From: Acarospora socialis
Taxonomy: Eukaryota > Ascomycota > Lecanoromycetes > Acarosporales > Acarosporaceae
Assembly: GCA_025617375.2 (NCBI GenBank)
Contig: JAMYGW020000002.1
Span: forward strand, 1,116,001-1,180,000
Reading direction: 5' to 3'
DNA: 64,000 nt
The notes below the pieces were generated by a model. It was not told the DNA's origin. It worked only from the letters and a program-made list of their open reading frames with translations, and made no database searches. This document shows positions 1 to 11,989 of the stretch, one piece after another; the stretch's first letter is position 1; each line of letters starts with the position of its first letter. The position numbers and the translations under genes were made by a program.

Positions 1-1504
1 TCTTCAGCAGCGGGGCGGGTTCGATGCTGCTTTGGCTGAGTGACAAGGCTGGCCCATCACCCTCTCCCGCCTTCGCCACTAGAAGTTCACTGTTTCTCTT
101 CCACTGCAAGTCTACATCCGCCCACTTTTCGTCCGTGAGCTTGTAGATTTTGGACGTTACCCCGTAATGCTCGCCGGTGCGCACAAGGTGCTTCATGTAA
201 TTACACCGTGCCATGTCCCAGTCGGCTCGCATCTTGTTGCAGGCCTCACTATCAAGGACATCCGGAACGTATGGCTGTGGGTAGATGACAAAGTTTGCAT
301 GGCCCAGTTTATTAGTCCACTCATCAGTAGGGCCACCAACCACCATTGGACGAAGATCGGACGACGCTGTTGGTGGGGTAACTTTTTGCCTGTGGAAAGA
401 CGACACCGAAGGTTTCGAGGAGAGTGGCGGGGACGGCAGACCAGCTACGGGAGCGTTGTCCGTTGGACTGGTGCCCATCAAAAACGAGTTGCGGGCATCG
501 GCAACGGTTGGTGACTGAAGAGGTGACTGTACGGGAACGTCCGCAACATGAGGTGGAAACGCGACCATCAGAGGCGGCAGGAGTGGGGTTGTCGCCAAGT
601 TATCCGGGTCCTCTTCCTCGGTGGAGCAATTGGCTTTCTCGATATCAATGGACGGTGGTAACGCGCCATTATCGGTATGCTCGTCGAAGGTGCTTCTGGT
701 CGGAGTAGGAGGTAGTTGGAAGTCGCGCCGTTCGGAGAGAAGCATCGAACCGGCCATGGAGGACGACCGCGACTTGATAGAATTAGGCGCGGAAAGGTCG
801 GCGTCTCGAGAACCTTCGGGGACCGAGACAGTGTTGCCAGTCTTCCTGATTTTCCACTTCCTCGAGAAAGATGGAAACCTAGTGCCGAGTCTAGATGCCA
901 TTCCCAACAAGGGAGAGTCACCCGCGCGGCGTTTCCTTGCCGATTGCATTGTTGCAAACTCTTCATCTCTATAGGATCCGTCCATGAAGTCATAATCGGT
1001 TGAAGTGGGTATAAACGCGGAAGAGCGCATCGCCGTGTCTGCTTCGTCGTGGTAGCCCGGCACATTACCTGAGAGATGCCGTCAGTCATGAAGGATATTC
1101 TCGCTCAGCGCATGGTGACATTTACGCTGAGCTGGCGCGTGAGACTCACAGAAACAGTCGGGCGCACCATCGGCGTGGTCGAGTATCTCAAAGTCTTCGT
1201 CGCGCTCCTGCGGCTCTTCCTTCACGTCCGTCAACGGCCTCTTCCCGGAGCCGAAGGTATCCATGGAATCGCACAGAACTGGAGACGAAGCTAGCGACGA
1301 AGTTGAGCTTGGAAAGCGCGAATGTCCTCGCAGAGAGAAGGTCGGTGTCACAGGGGACGGATAGTCGGAGGATACGGTCGATTGCGTTAAATGCAGCGCA
1401 TTGCCCGAAGCTCCAAACTCCGGTGAATTGGCCCTCGTTTCAATGTCCTCTTTCCTCCTTGCTTCCACCAATTGAGGCAACTTGAGCTGTCGCAACTCGC
1501 GCAT
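1..1504 (-). CDS. Conserved Ser/Pro-rich fungal protein, 3' end cut by window edge
   Basis: I do not recognise a function. Exon 1 is 1150-1504 (start MRELRQLKLPQLVEARRKE); intron 1069-1149 (GTGAGT..CTCAG, 81 bp); exon 2 runs from 1068 to the left edge with no stop, so the C-terminus lies outside the window. About 474 residues are visible. The N-terminus is a basic amphipathic stretch, followed by a Ser/Pro/Thr-rich region with SP dipeptides that could be kinase sites. The last part is more ordered: it has PYVPDVLDSEAC and then a helical, Trp-containing stretch (MRADWDMARCNYMKHLV). Exon 1 ends in DCFC, so a Cys-rich piece straddles the junction. The strong coding character in two exons that join in phase makes this a real gene. 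It is probably a nuclear or cytosolic scaffold-like protein, but that is only inference from composition. Confidence 0.72.
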
Positions 1505-4500
1505 GCTTGCTTCAGTAAGGGTTGTTCGGATGCGCTCTGTTCGACGAACGTTGTAGGTCGTAGCCTGGCCGATGCTCGAGAGGTGAAGTCAACGGGCAAA
1601 CATGGTCCTTGTATGGAAAAATAGCTGGCTCGGATGAAGCTCAATATGCCAATACGTGGCTACGTAATGAAGGGACCAGCAGTGTACGGTGTTGATCAAT
1701 GGTCAATGGCTCCACGTATGTTCGGATGCAGGTACCAGCTGTCATAAACAACTGTTTCTCTCTACCAGTCAGCACTCGCGTAATAGGTAGAGAGCAACCA
1801 AAAGATGAGACGCTTTCGCACTCTATTTAGAAACGTGGACGGCGCAAAGAGGATGCTGAGGGAACTCACCGGATCGGGATTCAATGATAGTAAGGTAGTG
1901 AAAGCAAGGAGAATTATTAGGGAGAGAATTCTTATTTGCGAAACTGGGGAAATGCGGGAGGGCTGCGGATTTTGTGGAAGATTTCTGGGTAGGAGGCTCA
2001 GGTAGGGTCGATTCTGGTAAGAATTCGGATAAAATTCCGTAAGCAATTTAAGGTAGGTAGGTATCTTACGGAGGATGTGTAATTTTTCACTCTTGCGCGG
2101 CGCCATGATGGGTGCGGGCATAAGGTCGGTACTTTATGGGATGACTTGCTGAAGGAAGCTGACATTGACACTGACACTGGCAGTGGCAGTGGCTTGTTTG
2201 GCAGTGGCTTTTGGCACTCCCACATTTCAAATAGTCTACTCCGTACTTGATGGCCGTCAAGAAGCTTGATCGGAAGCAAGAACATAACTTACATGTTAAC
2301 ATACCGACATGTATTCGTGATTGTGGTGTACTGTACAGTACGAGTTAGATGGGATGGTGTCGAATGTCCCGCGTCGTTGTCTTCCAAAACACAGAGCCGG
2401 GCGGGCCGCTGTTGCTCCCACCGTAAGCAATCCTTTAGTGTTCAAAACGACTTTTCTTCGTTTCTGTTGGTTGGTCTAGAAAAACGGCTCAAAGCTCTAT
2501 TATTCCCGTCCGAAAGCTGAGGGAAAGTAGCCCGGAGCGCCGGAGCGACAGGGTCGCTAGAGCTGCTTTAGTGTGGTGACCAGGGCCTAGACGGTCGCAC
2601 TCATAATGGCGTCAGTGGCTACGGTGACTTTTCTGGGTGGGTGGGTCGTGTGCATTTCCACTTGGGCAAGATTACTTACCCGTACTTTACAGATACAGTA
2701 CAAAGCTCCAATATCACAAGACCGAACGAGTATCAGTCAGGTGAACTGAGGTTTGGTAACTTATCATACAAGGGTAACTTTCAAAGCAATCCGGCCGGTC
2801 CTTCCATCTGTGGTAAAGCCTTCAGGTATGTTTAGTATCGTATGGTACGAGCAGCCCAGCTGTACGAAGACAGGTATGTACGGTATGAAATCGGCAAGAG
2901 TGTCATATACCTGTCTCGCGTATCTACAGCCCTCTCTGCCGTGTTTGTTAGAGATGGTGCTGCATGATCGGTGTCTGATAGACTGAGGGAATCTGCATCT
3001 CTTTCTTAGTTGCCGGTGGTTGTCCATCAGATAGCTGGCATAACTTGCTTTGAGACTCAGTACGTATACCGCTGTTTCCAATCACATCACATGTATTGTA
3101 ACAACTGCAATGTTAAGTACACATACCGCCGTTCATCGCGCTGGTGCTTCCAAGCCAGAGGAGACGACAAAGCTAAAGAGGAGCCGGCAGTGGATGCTCA
3201 GGTACCTACCTATCTTACCCTGCCCGTAAGGCTTTTCAGGCACGGAGTACCCAAGGCGCGGAGTGGGTCCTTGGGAAAGGTAATGCACATGAGATACCCA
3301 CCTTTTGTGACAATATACCAACTACCTATACCTATATTCCTCCGTACGGACTTTGATGGAAAAAAGCAACTCACGTCCGGTGTGACAGTAATACCCAAGT
3401 AAACGAAGGCAACAGCTGTGGGTACGATCACTTCGTAAGCAGTTGGAAAGTGAGCCGGTCGTTCTCAACCGGCCTGTTCATGGAATCATTCATGCAATAT
3501 CCTTGCTCGGCCTCATGCAGAGGGAAGACCAGAGGGAAGCTCTGGCCGATGGATTTGCGGCGCTAATAGGAAGTTGAGGCAGTCATGCATCGCTTCCATT
3601 CTCTCATGCAACCTGGACTATTCCTATTCATCTCAGGGTCATTTGCTCTCAACCGCAGTTCTGCTGACTTCGATGAGGGATCCTTCGTTGTGACGAGTAG
3701 ATATAAGCGTGCGACCCGAGGCATTTTTGTTGAAAATCGTTGATGTTGTTGTTATTAAAACTAAACGCTGTATGCGTTTTCTATGTAATACACTAAGACA
3801 GGCGAGCGGCTAGGCTCAATTTTCAACAATTCTTGCTCCTAACCACACTGAAGATTTGACTCTTAGGTATGGAGGAACCTGGTAGCAAACCTCCGTGAAA
3901 ACCGTTCCTTGACCGTCCGAACTCTAAATTGGTTCCATTGTTCGTTGGTTTTCCATAGGGCGCCCGCCAAGGTCAAAATTTTGACTCGACCGTTTCTGAA
4001 GTTTTGCCGGGCTAAATTACTGAACCACGCACAAATTGGCTCAAAAGGGCAGGCGGACAAAGAGAACGACCTCGGTGAACTGAAGGCACCAAGGTTACCC
4101 TTAGGTAGCAAATGGACGATATCGTGACTTGTGACAGCCACCTTACGCATTTGAATGTAAACATACAACCTAACAAGAGGTGTACGAGTGCCACACAAAT
4201 CCTATCGGTGGCTTGTCGACAGGACTGGGGAAGTACGAGTCTGACTGCTGCTTTGCCTGGTGATAGTAGAGCGAATCGTAATGAACATTGCGATCCATAT
4301 CGTGCAGCGGTTGCATAACGACCGACACACATTGATGTTGTGCATCCAACCGAGCTCGGGAGCCCTGTACTCGTACTGGTAAAGTGTTGAGTGAGTTACT
4401 CGAGCAGGGTAGCGCCTGTGTACTGGGACCAGTCAGCGCCCTCAGCATGGGTGGCATCTTTGGTACCAGGAGAAGTCCCACCACCTTAGGAAAGCTTAAG

Positions 4501-4842
4501 AATGTACATAACACAAAGCCCTGTGCATTGATTACTGTAATAAAACCAGTGATTGTTGCCGATGGGCTGCAGGCCGACAATTCAAATGCGACTCATCTAA
4601 CGCACCGATGTCGACTAATCGATAATATTGTCTCAAAAGAAGCAAATACTCTGCCCCATTTCAGATGGCTTCAACTCTCAGTAGTCAAATTGAGCCCTCG
4701 TACACTTGATGATTAGGGCGTAGAGAGTCCCCGGTCAGCTTCCTAGATGTTCCATGTCGGTTGGAATCCTACCTTGGTCAGTTTGGGACGTTGGGACGAA
4801 GTCCGGACGACCGTGGCTTTACTGCCGGCTTGTAACACAGGA
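1505..4842. other. Gene-free stretch, about 3.3 kb
   Basis: No frame here shows conserved protein character or joins through plausible introns. It should hold the promoter of the left-edge gene and the 3' UTR of the PNKP gene. It contains TACCTA/AGGTA-type oligomers (near 2053-2070 and 3201-3215), one TACTCCGTA at 2237-2245, and a short imperfect hexamer repeat at 2161-2207. A small leucine-rich open frame on the minus strand around 1762-2121 has no supporting feature. Confidence 0.6.
2161..2207. repeat. Imperfect hexamer repeat (GACACT / GGCAGT)
   Basis: A run of related hexamers (GACATT, GACACT, GGCAGT) reads through about 47 bp with one interruption. It is a small degenerate microsatellite in intergenic DNA. 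Confidence 0.6.
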
Positions 4843-6854
4843 TTAGACCCAGTACCGGCTCCATATTTTGCGTTGTTCATCATTCCCCTCAAACTGCAGA
4901 TATTGTTACCGATGCATATCCTCAAAAGGTAAATTTTACCCTTGACTGGCCCTATTACGGACATGCCACACAGGTTGAGACTGACCTTGAACTCGATCTT
5001 GATGATCTCTTCAAATCCTTCCTTGAGCGCCGGCTCTCGGAACCTAGAGGCAAATCCTGCGAACGCTACTCTTGGTAGCATGGTCCGCTGTTCTGGATTC
5101 ATCAAAGCACCACCTAAGGCTCTAACTGTGTCGTTGTGTTCGCACAACTTCGGCGGGACGGCGAGATAGACACAGCGAATAGGGACTTTGATTCTTCTGG
5201 CAAGTTTGATCCATATGGCTCGTGTGTCCGGGTCGGCATTGGTGTTGTCTAGTGTATCAGGCGTTATGAGGACCGGCTTCCTTGCTTGTGTGCAGAGTGA
5301 AGTCTGAAACATACCTACAGCAACGGCCTTGCCCTCAGAAAGGTACTGGGTAGTAAGTTGGACACACCTGTCTCGCTAATGCAGACAAAGTTACTTCGAT
5401 TCCGTGCAGCATCGGTTAGAGGCAGAGAGCGAGACGACGTACTGTTTTCAACTGATCCTGATTGACACGCTCGTAACCGAGCGGTCTCAAATGATTCCAG
5501 TAGAAGGTGGATTTCCCTGCGTACACGAAGATGAGCTTTCACACTTGATGCATTAAATCGACTCGGCTTTGCTCGGCCTCATTGGCACCACCCGTCTGTG
5601 CAGTTACCGCCAAGAGATGGATGAATAGGTGGATTACCTGCACCAGGACTACCGCATAGAAGCACAATGTCAGGTGTGCTATTTTTGGTGAGCAATGTAG
5701 GTGCTGCTGGCTCGTCAGAAGGTGCAGGACAGCCAATTGAATGGAACTCACTAGGGTTGGCGGCGTTGCTGGAAGTCTCGTCCAGGTAGGTTACTGGCTC
5801 AAAACGTCTAGCAAACGCTTGTGGAGCCTCGCCGAGAAAGAATTCTTCTGGCGTTTTGAAGCTTATACCAACGTTGCTGGCGAAGTCTCTGTAACGTATC
5901 TGAGTGGAGCTGTGTCACGAGTAGAACCCTGCAGACACATACCGATCGGAACACGCGTGATCGATGCCAACCCCTCCTATGCTTAACCTTCCTCCTGCGT
6001 CACCCACAAATAGAGAGCTGTCTAAATCCAGGCTTTCGGATATCTCAAGGTCGTGATCCTCAAGCATCTCGGCCCACATACCAGTCCGGGGCTTTCTGTA
6101 TTGATCGCGCGCAGTTGCCGCGTACATACTGATTGGGAGGTTAAGCTGATTGAAGACTGAGGCGACCTTCCTCTTGAAGTCTGCAAGCCGTTTCTGATCG
6201 CTCTTGACAGACTTGGGATCACTTCTGAGGCTTATGCCACCTTGGTTGCTAAGAATAACGATCTGATACCTGGCCATTCCCCGCAAAAGACCTCAGCATG
6301 GGTCAACCGCAGATATGGTCCCCGTAGTAGGCAGAGCGTAGAAACTCACCCGTCCGCATGAAGGGCTTTCAGTCTTCCAGGCACATTCCTGTGCCACCAC
6401 TTCCAGTCCGTTGCGTCTTTTGCAAACACATTTCCGGAGGCAGATTGTATGAGTGTAGAATCCTGCAATATCCGTGCTCCGTCAGGTCCAGCTTGCTGAA
6501 CGGTGAATGGATGGAGACGGGATGTAATTACGAAATCAAAGCCGGCGACCCGACGGCGCTTTGAAGGAGGCCGTTCTCCATTTTCGTCACCAGCTCTGTA
6601 TCGTCCAATAAGGAGACTGTTGTTCACGATGCGCCATGTGGTCTTCTCCGGCTCCTTTTGAGACAACGGAGTGAAAAAGCTGGCCACAGCATCTTCTGCG
6701 GTACACGTCAGTCCCACCTGTTACTGAGCAAGTCGTTACCCAAAACGTTTTGCCTTGGCTCACTTGTTGTCGTTGACTCAAATTTCCTTTTTAATGGTGG
6801 GGGAGATAGCGAGCCTTCACGGACGCTCACAGGCCGCTTCCGGTAACCCTTCAT
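4843..6854 (-). CDS. pnk1: Bifunctional polynucleotide phosphatase/kinase (PNKP)
   Basis: DNA-end repair enzyme: removes 3'-phosphates and phosphorylates 5'-hydroxyls at strand breaks, in the nucleus. Nine exons: 6764-6854, 6532-6695, 6350-6462, 5943-6269, 5638-5888, 5443-5516, 5315-5375, 4986-5248 and 4843-4893, giving 464 aa with all phases consistent. The N-terminus is basic (PPPLKRK). The HAD phosphatase domain starts with AVASFFTPLSQ; its nucleophile motif FDF|DSTL is split by intron 2. VILSNQGG and FVGDAGGR follow. The kinase P-loop GSPGAG|KSTFYW is split by intron 5. DNTNADPDTRA, PPKLCEHNDTVRAL and FASRFREP are kinase motifs. The last exon adds FEGNDEQRKIWSRYWV. The start could also be an upstream in-frame ATG at 6902. 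Introns 2 (69 bp) and 7 (66 bp) are multiples of three without stops. Domain assignment is secure. Confidence 0.93.
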
Positions 6855-7240
6855 GGTCGAAGATATTTGCCAATACGAATGTCTATGAGTCCGAGTTACC
6901 AAGATAAGTGGAGACCAGTAGGCAAGACGTCGCTGCGCAGCGCACTCACGGAATCCTCTTGATGTTGCTAGCTCGGAAGTGTAGCAATCTAATCACCGGA
7001 ACACGCTAAGCAGATACGCCGCGAAACTAATATAACACGAAGTCACATGACACTTCTAAGTACTTAATCGTACCTTAGGTATATCACCATAAAAGCTCTC
7101 TGCGACGGAGCCAACAAATTCTGGAGATGGCGGCCATTACCCTGAAGGTTAGGCTTCCGTAGTACCTAGCGTGACTTTGGAAGAGCGTTCCTATTTGCTG
7201 CGACTGCCTGAGCTCTTTATGCAAAGCAATGATACAGGCT
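6855..7240. other. Spacer between PNKP 5' end and Med18 3' end
   Basis: 386 bp between two minus-strand genes: promoter of PNKP plus 3' UTR of Med18. It contains a TACCTTAGGTA-like element near 7072-7082. No gene seen. Confidence 0.5.
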
Positions 7241-8139
7241 CTATTTCAACCTAGTGTCAAGGGCAAGCCTGTCACCAATGTCTAGGTCTACTACGCCTCT
7301 CATCATCTCCTTGAAAGCCTTGAGCTCGTTGATCCCCACTGACATACTCTCGGGCTTGCTTCCATCCTGGATGCGTATTGACGCCTGGAGCACATAAGCA
7401 CCGCTCGTGTCCAGCAGCACGAGGCTGTCTAACTCAGGCAGCGCCTTAGACGGAGAACCATGAGCTTCGCCGCCAGTTGAAGACCGCATAACACGGTGTA
7501 ACAGAAGGATCATGTTCTGGTGGATAAAGCGTTGACCTTCGATCACATGTTCTGAGACGTAGCTGTATAGCATCAGTCCAGGCTCGCTATCTGCTTTCCT
7601 TGGCGAGGAACGTACGAGTAGCCCAGTGCGTCCATGAAGGCAATTGCATCCCCGTCGATAATATCAACGCTCGACATCATCCTTGAGGTAACAGGTCTCC
7701 GGCCCGCTACTTCCGGTATATCTCTAAAATGCAATGTCCAAGCCTGTCTTGCTTGCTGATCCTGTTGGCCTTTCAAGTGAGAGCCAGTTTCACTGTCTCT
7801 ATCGCTTTCGACGTCCTTGAGATTAGAATTCTCTTGTTCTGAATCTTTGAGATTGACAGGTATCCGACTGCCGAAGCTGTTGTAACTAACTTCGCCCACC
7901 AGTTGCAGGTAGTACAGTTCGTTGTGCAATTGTACCTGTAAAGCTTGCAGCTGGGCATTCTGCACGCCTTGATTTCCACCCACTTGTGCCGAAGCCTGGC
8001 CCGGCGACCGGTTTGGTTTGAAGATCAGGTGTCTCTCGACCACCCTCTGGGGTTGCATGCCGGTAACGCCGGCTAGTATCTTGAGCAGCTGGTCATACCG
8101 TTGAGGAGGTACTTGCGCGAAGAGCAACAGCTCATGCAT
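7241..8139 (-). CDS. med18: Mediator of RNA polymerase II subunit 18 (Med18/Srb5)
   Basis: Head-module subunit of the Mediator co-activator, nuclear. Exon 1 is 7616-8139 and exon 2 is 7241-7562; the 53-bp intron 7563-7615 (GTACGT..ATACAG) splices ALGYS to YVSEHVIEG and restores one frame of 281 aa, a normal length for fungal Med18. Diagnostic segments are the N-terminus MHELLLFAQVPPQRYDQLLK, MQPQRVVERHLIFKP, then LQASIRIQDGSKPE and the end GVVDLDIGDRLALDTRLK, which matches the conserved C-terminal strand-helix of the family. A central Glu/Ser/Asp-rich insert (about residues 95-130) is variable in this family. The gene is divergent from kgd4 with a 555-bp shared upstream region. Confidence 0.93.
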
Positions 8140-8694
8140 ATCAAGAGCGCCGGTTGTCGGCTTGCGAATGGTGCTTTACAGGGAACCAAGTTGGATATTG
8201 CAAGCACCTGCAGCGCTTTGCGACGTGTATTGGTGGTGGGACTGTGTTACTCGTAGTCCCGAACCAAGATGCGTGTTTTTGAGCACGGGACGTTGAATGT
8301 CGTTGGAGCGGCCGTCGTGTCGCTGTAACCACGCTTCCGTACTCTGACGGTTATCACCAGTCCATATATGAAACATATTGAGTGCTCTCAACGGATAGGT
8401 TTTGCCTATGTATCTCCTCGTTACCTTATGGCTGAAACTGCATAACTGTAACATGAGATGGTTCCGGGCACAAGCCTCAGCCTAGCCGAGGCGTTTCCGA
8501 TAGCTCAATCTATGTATTCCCCGAAGTCCGGAGCTTTAACTACATATCTGTGAACTCTTACTCCGTATTACGCCTTTACATTGAGGACTGCGTTCATTAC
8601 ACGACGTCGGCAGTGCTCCAGGCCACAACATACACCACCTTATATTGACATTGACCCACGATTCTGTCTTGCCGATTCGCAACTATTATCTATC
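8140..8694. promoter_or_regulatory. Divergent promoter region, med18 / kgd4
   Basis: 555 bp between the Med18 start (minus) and the Kgd4 start (plus) must hold both promoters. It contains one TACTCCGTA motif at 8559-8567. No convincing TATA box was seen. Confidence 0.5.
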
Positions 8695-9142
8695 ATGAAC
8701 GCTACGAGAGCGTTGCGGCAGGCGGCAGCTACCCAACAGAGAAGACCACTGATCAAGTTTCTGGGCAAGCGATCCACTCCGAGTAAGTCCGGCATGGCCT
8801 ATCCAGTAACCGACCTCAATACTGATGCCATGCTTAGAGTCGACGGACCACACTCCTCACGTTCATCCGGCCTCCCCAACCGACCACCTCCCCGACTCCT
8901 TTGCGTCGTACCGCTCGAAAGCACAGCAGCATGGTCCATTGAACCACCGGTCCTCGATCTCTACATCCTCTCTGGCGTATGGAGCGATAGGAGGTCACGC
9001 GGGTAGCTCCTTGGGCTCAGTTGAGCCGCCTAAGGGCCAGTACTTCGACCGAAGCGAGCTCCCCGCCCGGTTCGGACGAACGCCGTGGACACAGGCTGAA
9101 ATTGATGCAATTGAAACTGGTGGGGCAAGCATGTTCGCATAG
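8695..9142 (+). CDS. kgd4: Kgd4/Ymr31-type mitochondrial protein of 2-oxoglutarate dehydrogenase
   Basis: Small mitochondrial protein, first named as 37S ribosomal protein YMR-31 and later shown in yeast to be the subunit that holds the E3 component in the 2-oxoglutarate dehydrogenase complex. Exon 1 is 8695-8782, intron 8783-8837 (55 bp, GTAAGT..CTTAG), exon 2 is 8838-9142; 130 aa. The N-terminus (MNATRALRQAAATQQRRP) is an Arg/Ala-rich mitochondrial presequence without acidic residues. The family core follows: TDHTPHVHPASPTDHLPDSF, then a Ser-rich spacer, then EPPKGQYFDRSELPARFGR and the C-terminal TQAEIDAIETGGASMFA. Length and motif order fit the family. Confidence 0.9.
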
Positions 9143-10011
9143 AGGAGAAGTAGCTACAGCGAAGTGGAAGCCGTACGATCAACTGCGACTCTATAGGAAG
9201 CCTGCCAGATCCGGATAGAACCACGGAGGCACCAGAGACAGTTGCATTCGTGTGACAACGGCATGATGGTACAACAGACCCAAACAGATGCCTCTCAACA
9301 ACCGTTCAACACACGGGGTATGATTTGTTGTGCCTTGGTGGCAGAAAGTTCTTTATTTACTCTTTAGGAAAGATGGCGAGGTCTCCCGAGCCTATAGTGT
9401 ATATTACCTACACATCACTCAGAGGAGGCACAATTGTACTTGCGGCTCAAATGGTGGTTCTTGTTGTTGTCGTCGTCATCTACGATGATATACTTAGTAC
9501 AGTCAGGGCATTGACGCCAACAGCTGAAAAGCCTCAACTGCAATCGGACAACAGACAAAATGACTTCCATCCAACTTTCTACTTGCGCACAACCTGGTCC
9601 ATATGCCTCTCACATCAAATTGCTATCACTACATGAATACACCATACTCCCTACACTCTACTCTTGGACTGTTATCATGTTAGGGTTAAGGTTACCTATA
9701 ACGGTCAACCAGGACCCGACTATAAGTTTAACCACTAGTCTCTGCTTTTGCAAAGGACTCGTGAACAACGGCTGTTATGTCGGTCTCAGTTTTGAGAGCA
9801 ACAAGTGGATCATCAAAGACTCGATACCGCTAAAGGTCAAGTTCCCGAGCCGTAGCTGGTGTTCACCCCGCGTTCTGGCTGCCGATCTTGCTTGCCATCC
9901 CTCAACCCCCTGTAGCTACCTATAGTACATAAGCCGACTGGAAAACAACCTCCATCATGTCTTCAACGGAGAACCTCTCAATCGTTCCTTTCTCTATTAC
10001 AGTCCAGCATC
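9143..10011. other. Spacer kgd4 - monooxygenase
   Basis: 869 bp with the 3' UTR of kgd4 and the promoter and leader of the monooxygenase. Open frames near 9325-9925 have no conserved character. Confidence 0.5.
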
Positions 10012-10136
10012 ATGTCGGGCCCGAAATATCACATTGCTATAGTCGGAGCTGGCCTGGGTGGTCTAGCAGCCGCAATAGGAATTGCGCGAGCGGGGCACAG
10101 AGTCACCATCCTCGAACAAGCACCTGCGTTGGGTGA
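9957..10136 (+). promoter_or_regulatory. Possible overlapping upstream ORF of the monooxygenase
   Basis: An ATG at 9957, 55 bp before the chosen start at 10012, opens a 59-codon frame that overlaps the main coding start in another frame and ends at 10134-10136. If the leader is unspliced, this would lower translation of the main frame. A CTCTATTACAG at 9992-10002 could instead be a 3' splice site that removes the upstream ATG from the mRNA. Confidence 0.35.
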
Positions 10137-11443
10137 AGTGAGTCCCTACTTCACAAGAACAACCGAACTGCTGGTGGAGCGCTGACCACTTGGCTCTGAT
10201 AGATTGGCGCAGGGATACAAATTCCACCAAACTCTTCACGAATCCTCAAACGCTGGAACCTTTTGGACAAGATCGAATCCGTCTCGGTGCGGCCGGTGGA
10301 CTTCATCCTGCGCTCCTATCGTGATGGATCTATACTTTCCAAGCAGAACATGGTACCCTACGCTGAAGAGCATTACGGGGCTCCTTATTTACACATCCAC
10401 CGAGCCGACTATCACAAGATCCTGGTAGCCGAAGCTGAAAGACTTGGCGTCGACATACGATTAGGTTGCACCGTTACGAAAGTCGACTTCGAAAGGCCTT
10501 CACTGCATCTTAAAGACAAGCCTGAATTCCACGCGGACATCATTCTCGGCGCTGACGGACTCAAATCAATCTGCCGCGAAGCACTCCTAGGTCATTCGGA
10601 CCCACCACACCTGACTGGCGATTTGGCCTACCGGATCATTGTGAAAGCGGAGGATATGAAGAAACACCCAGATCTGGTGGATCTCGTCGAGAAGCCGGCA
10701 ATCAACTATTGGATGGGTCCCGACGCGCATGCAGTCTGCTACTTGCTCAAGGGTGGGGGGGTCTACAACATTGTTCTGCTCTGCCCGGATAATTTGCCTG
10801 AGATGGTCAACACCGCAAAGGCAGACGTGCAGGAGATGCGTGATATTTTCGAGAAGTGGGATCCGAAACTGAAGACTTTGCTTGGCCTCGTTCAAGAGAC
10901 GAGTAAGTGGAGGCTGCAGAACAGCGAGGAGATGAGAAGCTGGAGACATCCCAGTGGGAAATTTGCTCTTCTCGGCGACGCCTGCCATGCAACGCTACCG
11001 TATCTGTGAGCATATCAGTATCTCCTGATGCTCCATTGCTTGTGGCGCTAACAGATGTTGCTAGAGCTCAAGGCGCGGCGCAGGCGGTCGAAGACGGTGC
11101 TGTACTTGGGGCGCTTTTTTCTAAAATCACACACAAGTCGCAACTACCTGATCTGCTCCTGATCTATGAGACTTTGCGTAAACCACGCACCACCCGCGTC
11201 GTCAAGGGAAGCACGGATCTCCGGGGCATATTCCACATGCACGACGGCGATCGACAGAGAGAGCGAGATCGCCAACTGACCCAGCATGAGCCATTCGAAG
11301 GCTTCCCAAACCGGTGGGCGGACCCGGTTTTCCAGAAGTTCTTGTTTGGATACGATGCGGATAAAGAAGTGGACCAAGCATGGGAGAGATATCAGAGCGG
11401 CACGTTCCCGGGAACGTGGGGCAAATTCAGGGCTATCTTGTAG
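10012..11443 (+). CDS. FAD-dependent monooxygenase, salicylate hydroxylase-like
   Basis: Class A flavoprotein hydroxylase, NAD(P)H- and O2-dependent, probably acting on an aromatic or polyketide substrate; the substrate cannot be read from sequence. Exons 10012-10137, 10203-11005 and 11065-11443 (introns 65 and 59 bp) give 435 aa, the usual length. FAD dinucleotide motif GAGLGG at residues 12-17, ending in acidic E at the end of strand 2 (TILEQAP). The DG motif ILGADGLKS lies near residues 155-163. The GD motif LLGDACHATLPYLAQGAAQAVEDG near 298-320 is completed only after splicing intron 2, which supports the model. There is no membrane anchor or secretion signal. The neighbour Gut2 is unrelated, and no polyketide or other backbone gene is present, so this is a stand-alone catabolic or tailoring enzyme. 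Confidence 0.88.
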
Positions 11444-11989
11444 CCATGGACAAAAGCCCCGGGTAATGCTTGGTTTGACATTGGATTCTAGCGTGCGAAT
11501 ACTGGGTGTCTTTATCGATACGACTTATATTAGGCCGTGTTACATTCCGGAGTCAATGAGACTGTAGTTCAAATTCTCAGGATAAGAATCTTCAGTATTA
11601 TGTCTTAGTATCGTACGTTGTCGCGTTGGAAACATTTTTATGGTGTTTTGCATGTCAGAACCGAGGCAGTTCGACTGGTGCGACAAGCTCGGAACATCCC
11701 AGAGGGAGACGAACAGCGCTGTATGAAAGATTATCGCTCTCAACACCAATTGCTGCTGGACCTTTGATATGGATAACCTCTGAACTTGCCCGAATCGAAC
11801 CATGCCAATATATTCGAGCACAGTAGCTTCGCCTTCGATCCATCAGCATGAGACAGCCGGCCATTAGCATTGTGGCTATTTTGCGTCAACCGGAACCCAT
11901 GTGATATTTCAGTCCTTGTTCAGCCTTCGATTAGTTCCTTCCCCGCCGGTGTTCTCTATTGGCTTCCCAATCGATTTTCTGTCCTCGCC
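11444..11989. other. Spacer monooxygenase - gut2
   Basis: 546 bp between two plus-strand genes, with the 3' UTR of the first and promoter of gut2. No additional gene is seen; in-frame codons upstream of 11990 look like leader sequence. Confidence 0.5.

Noticed and set aside
1762-2121. Leucine-rich 119-codon minus-strand frame with a possible membrane segment
   Set aside because: Isolated, no splice partner, no family pattern; random open frames of this size are common here.
11790-11802. TTCGATTC-like string resembling a tRNA T-loop (minus strand)
   Set aside because: Flanking bases do not pair as a T-stem and no anticodon or acceptor arms are present.
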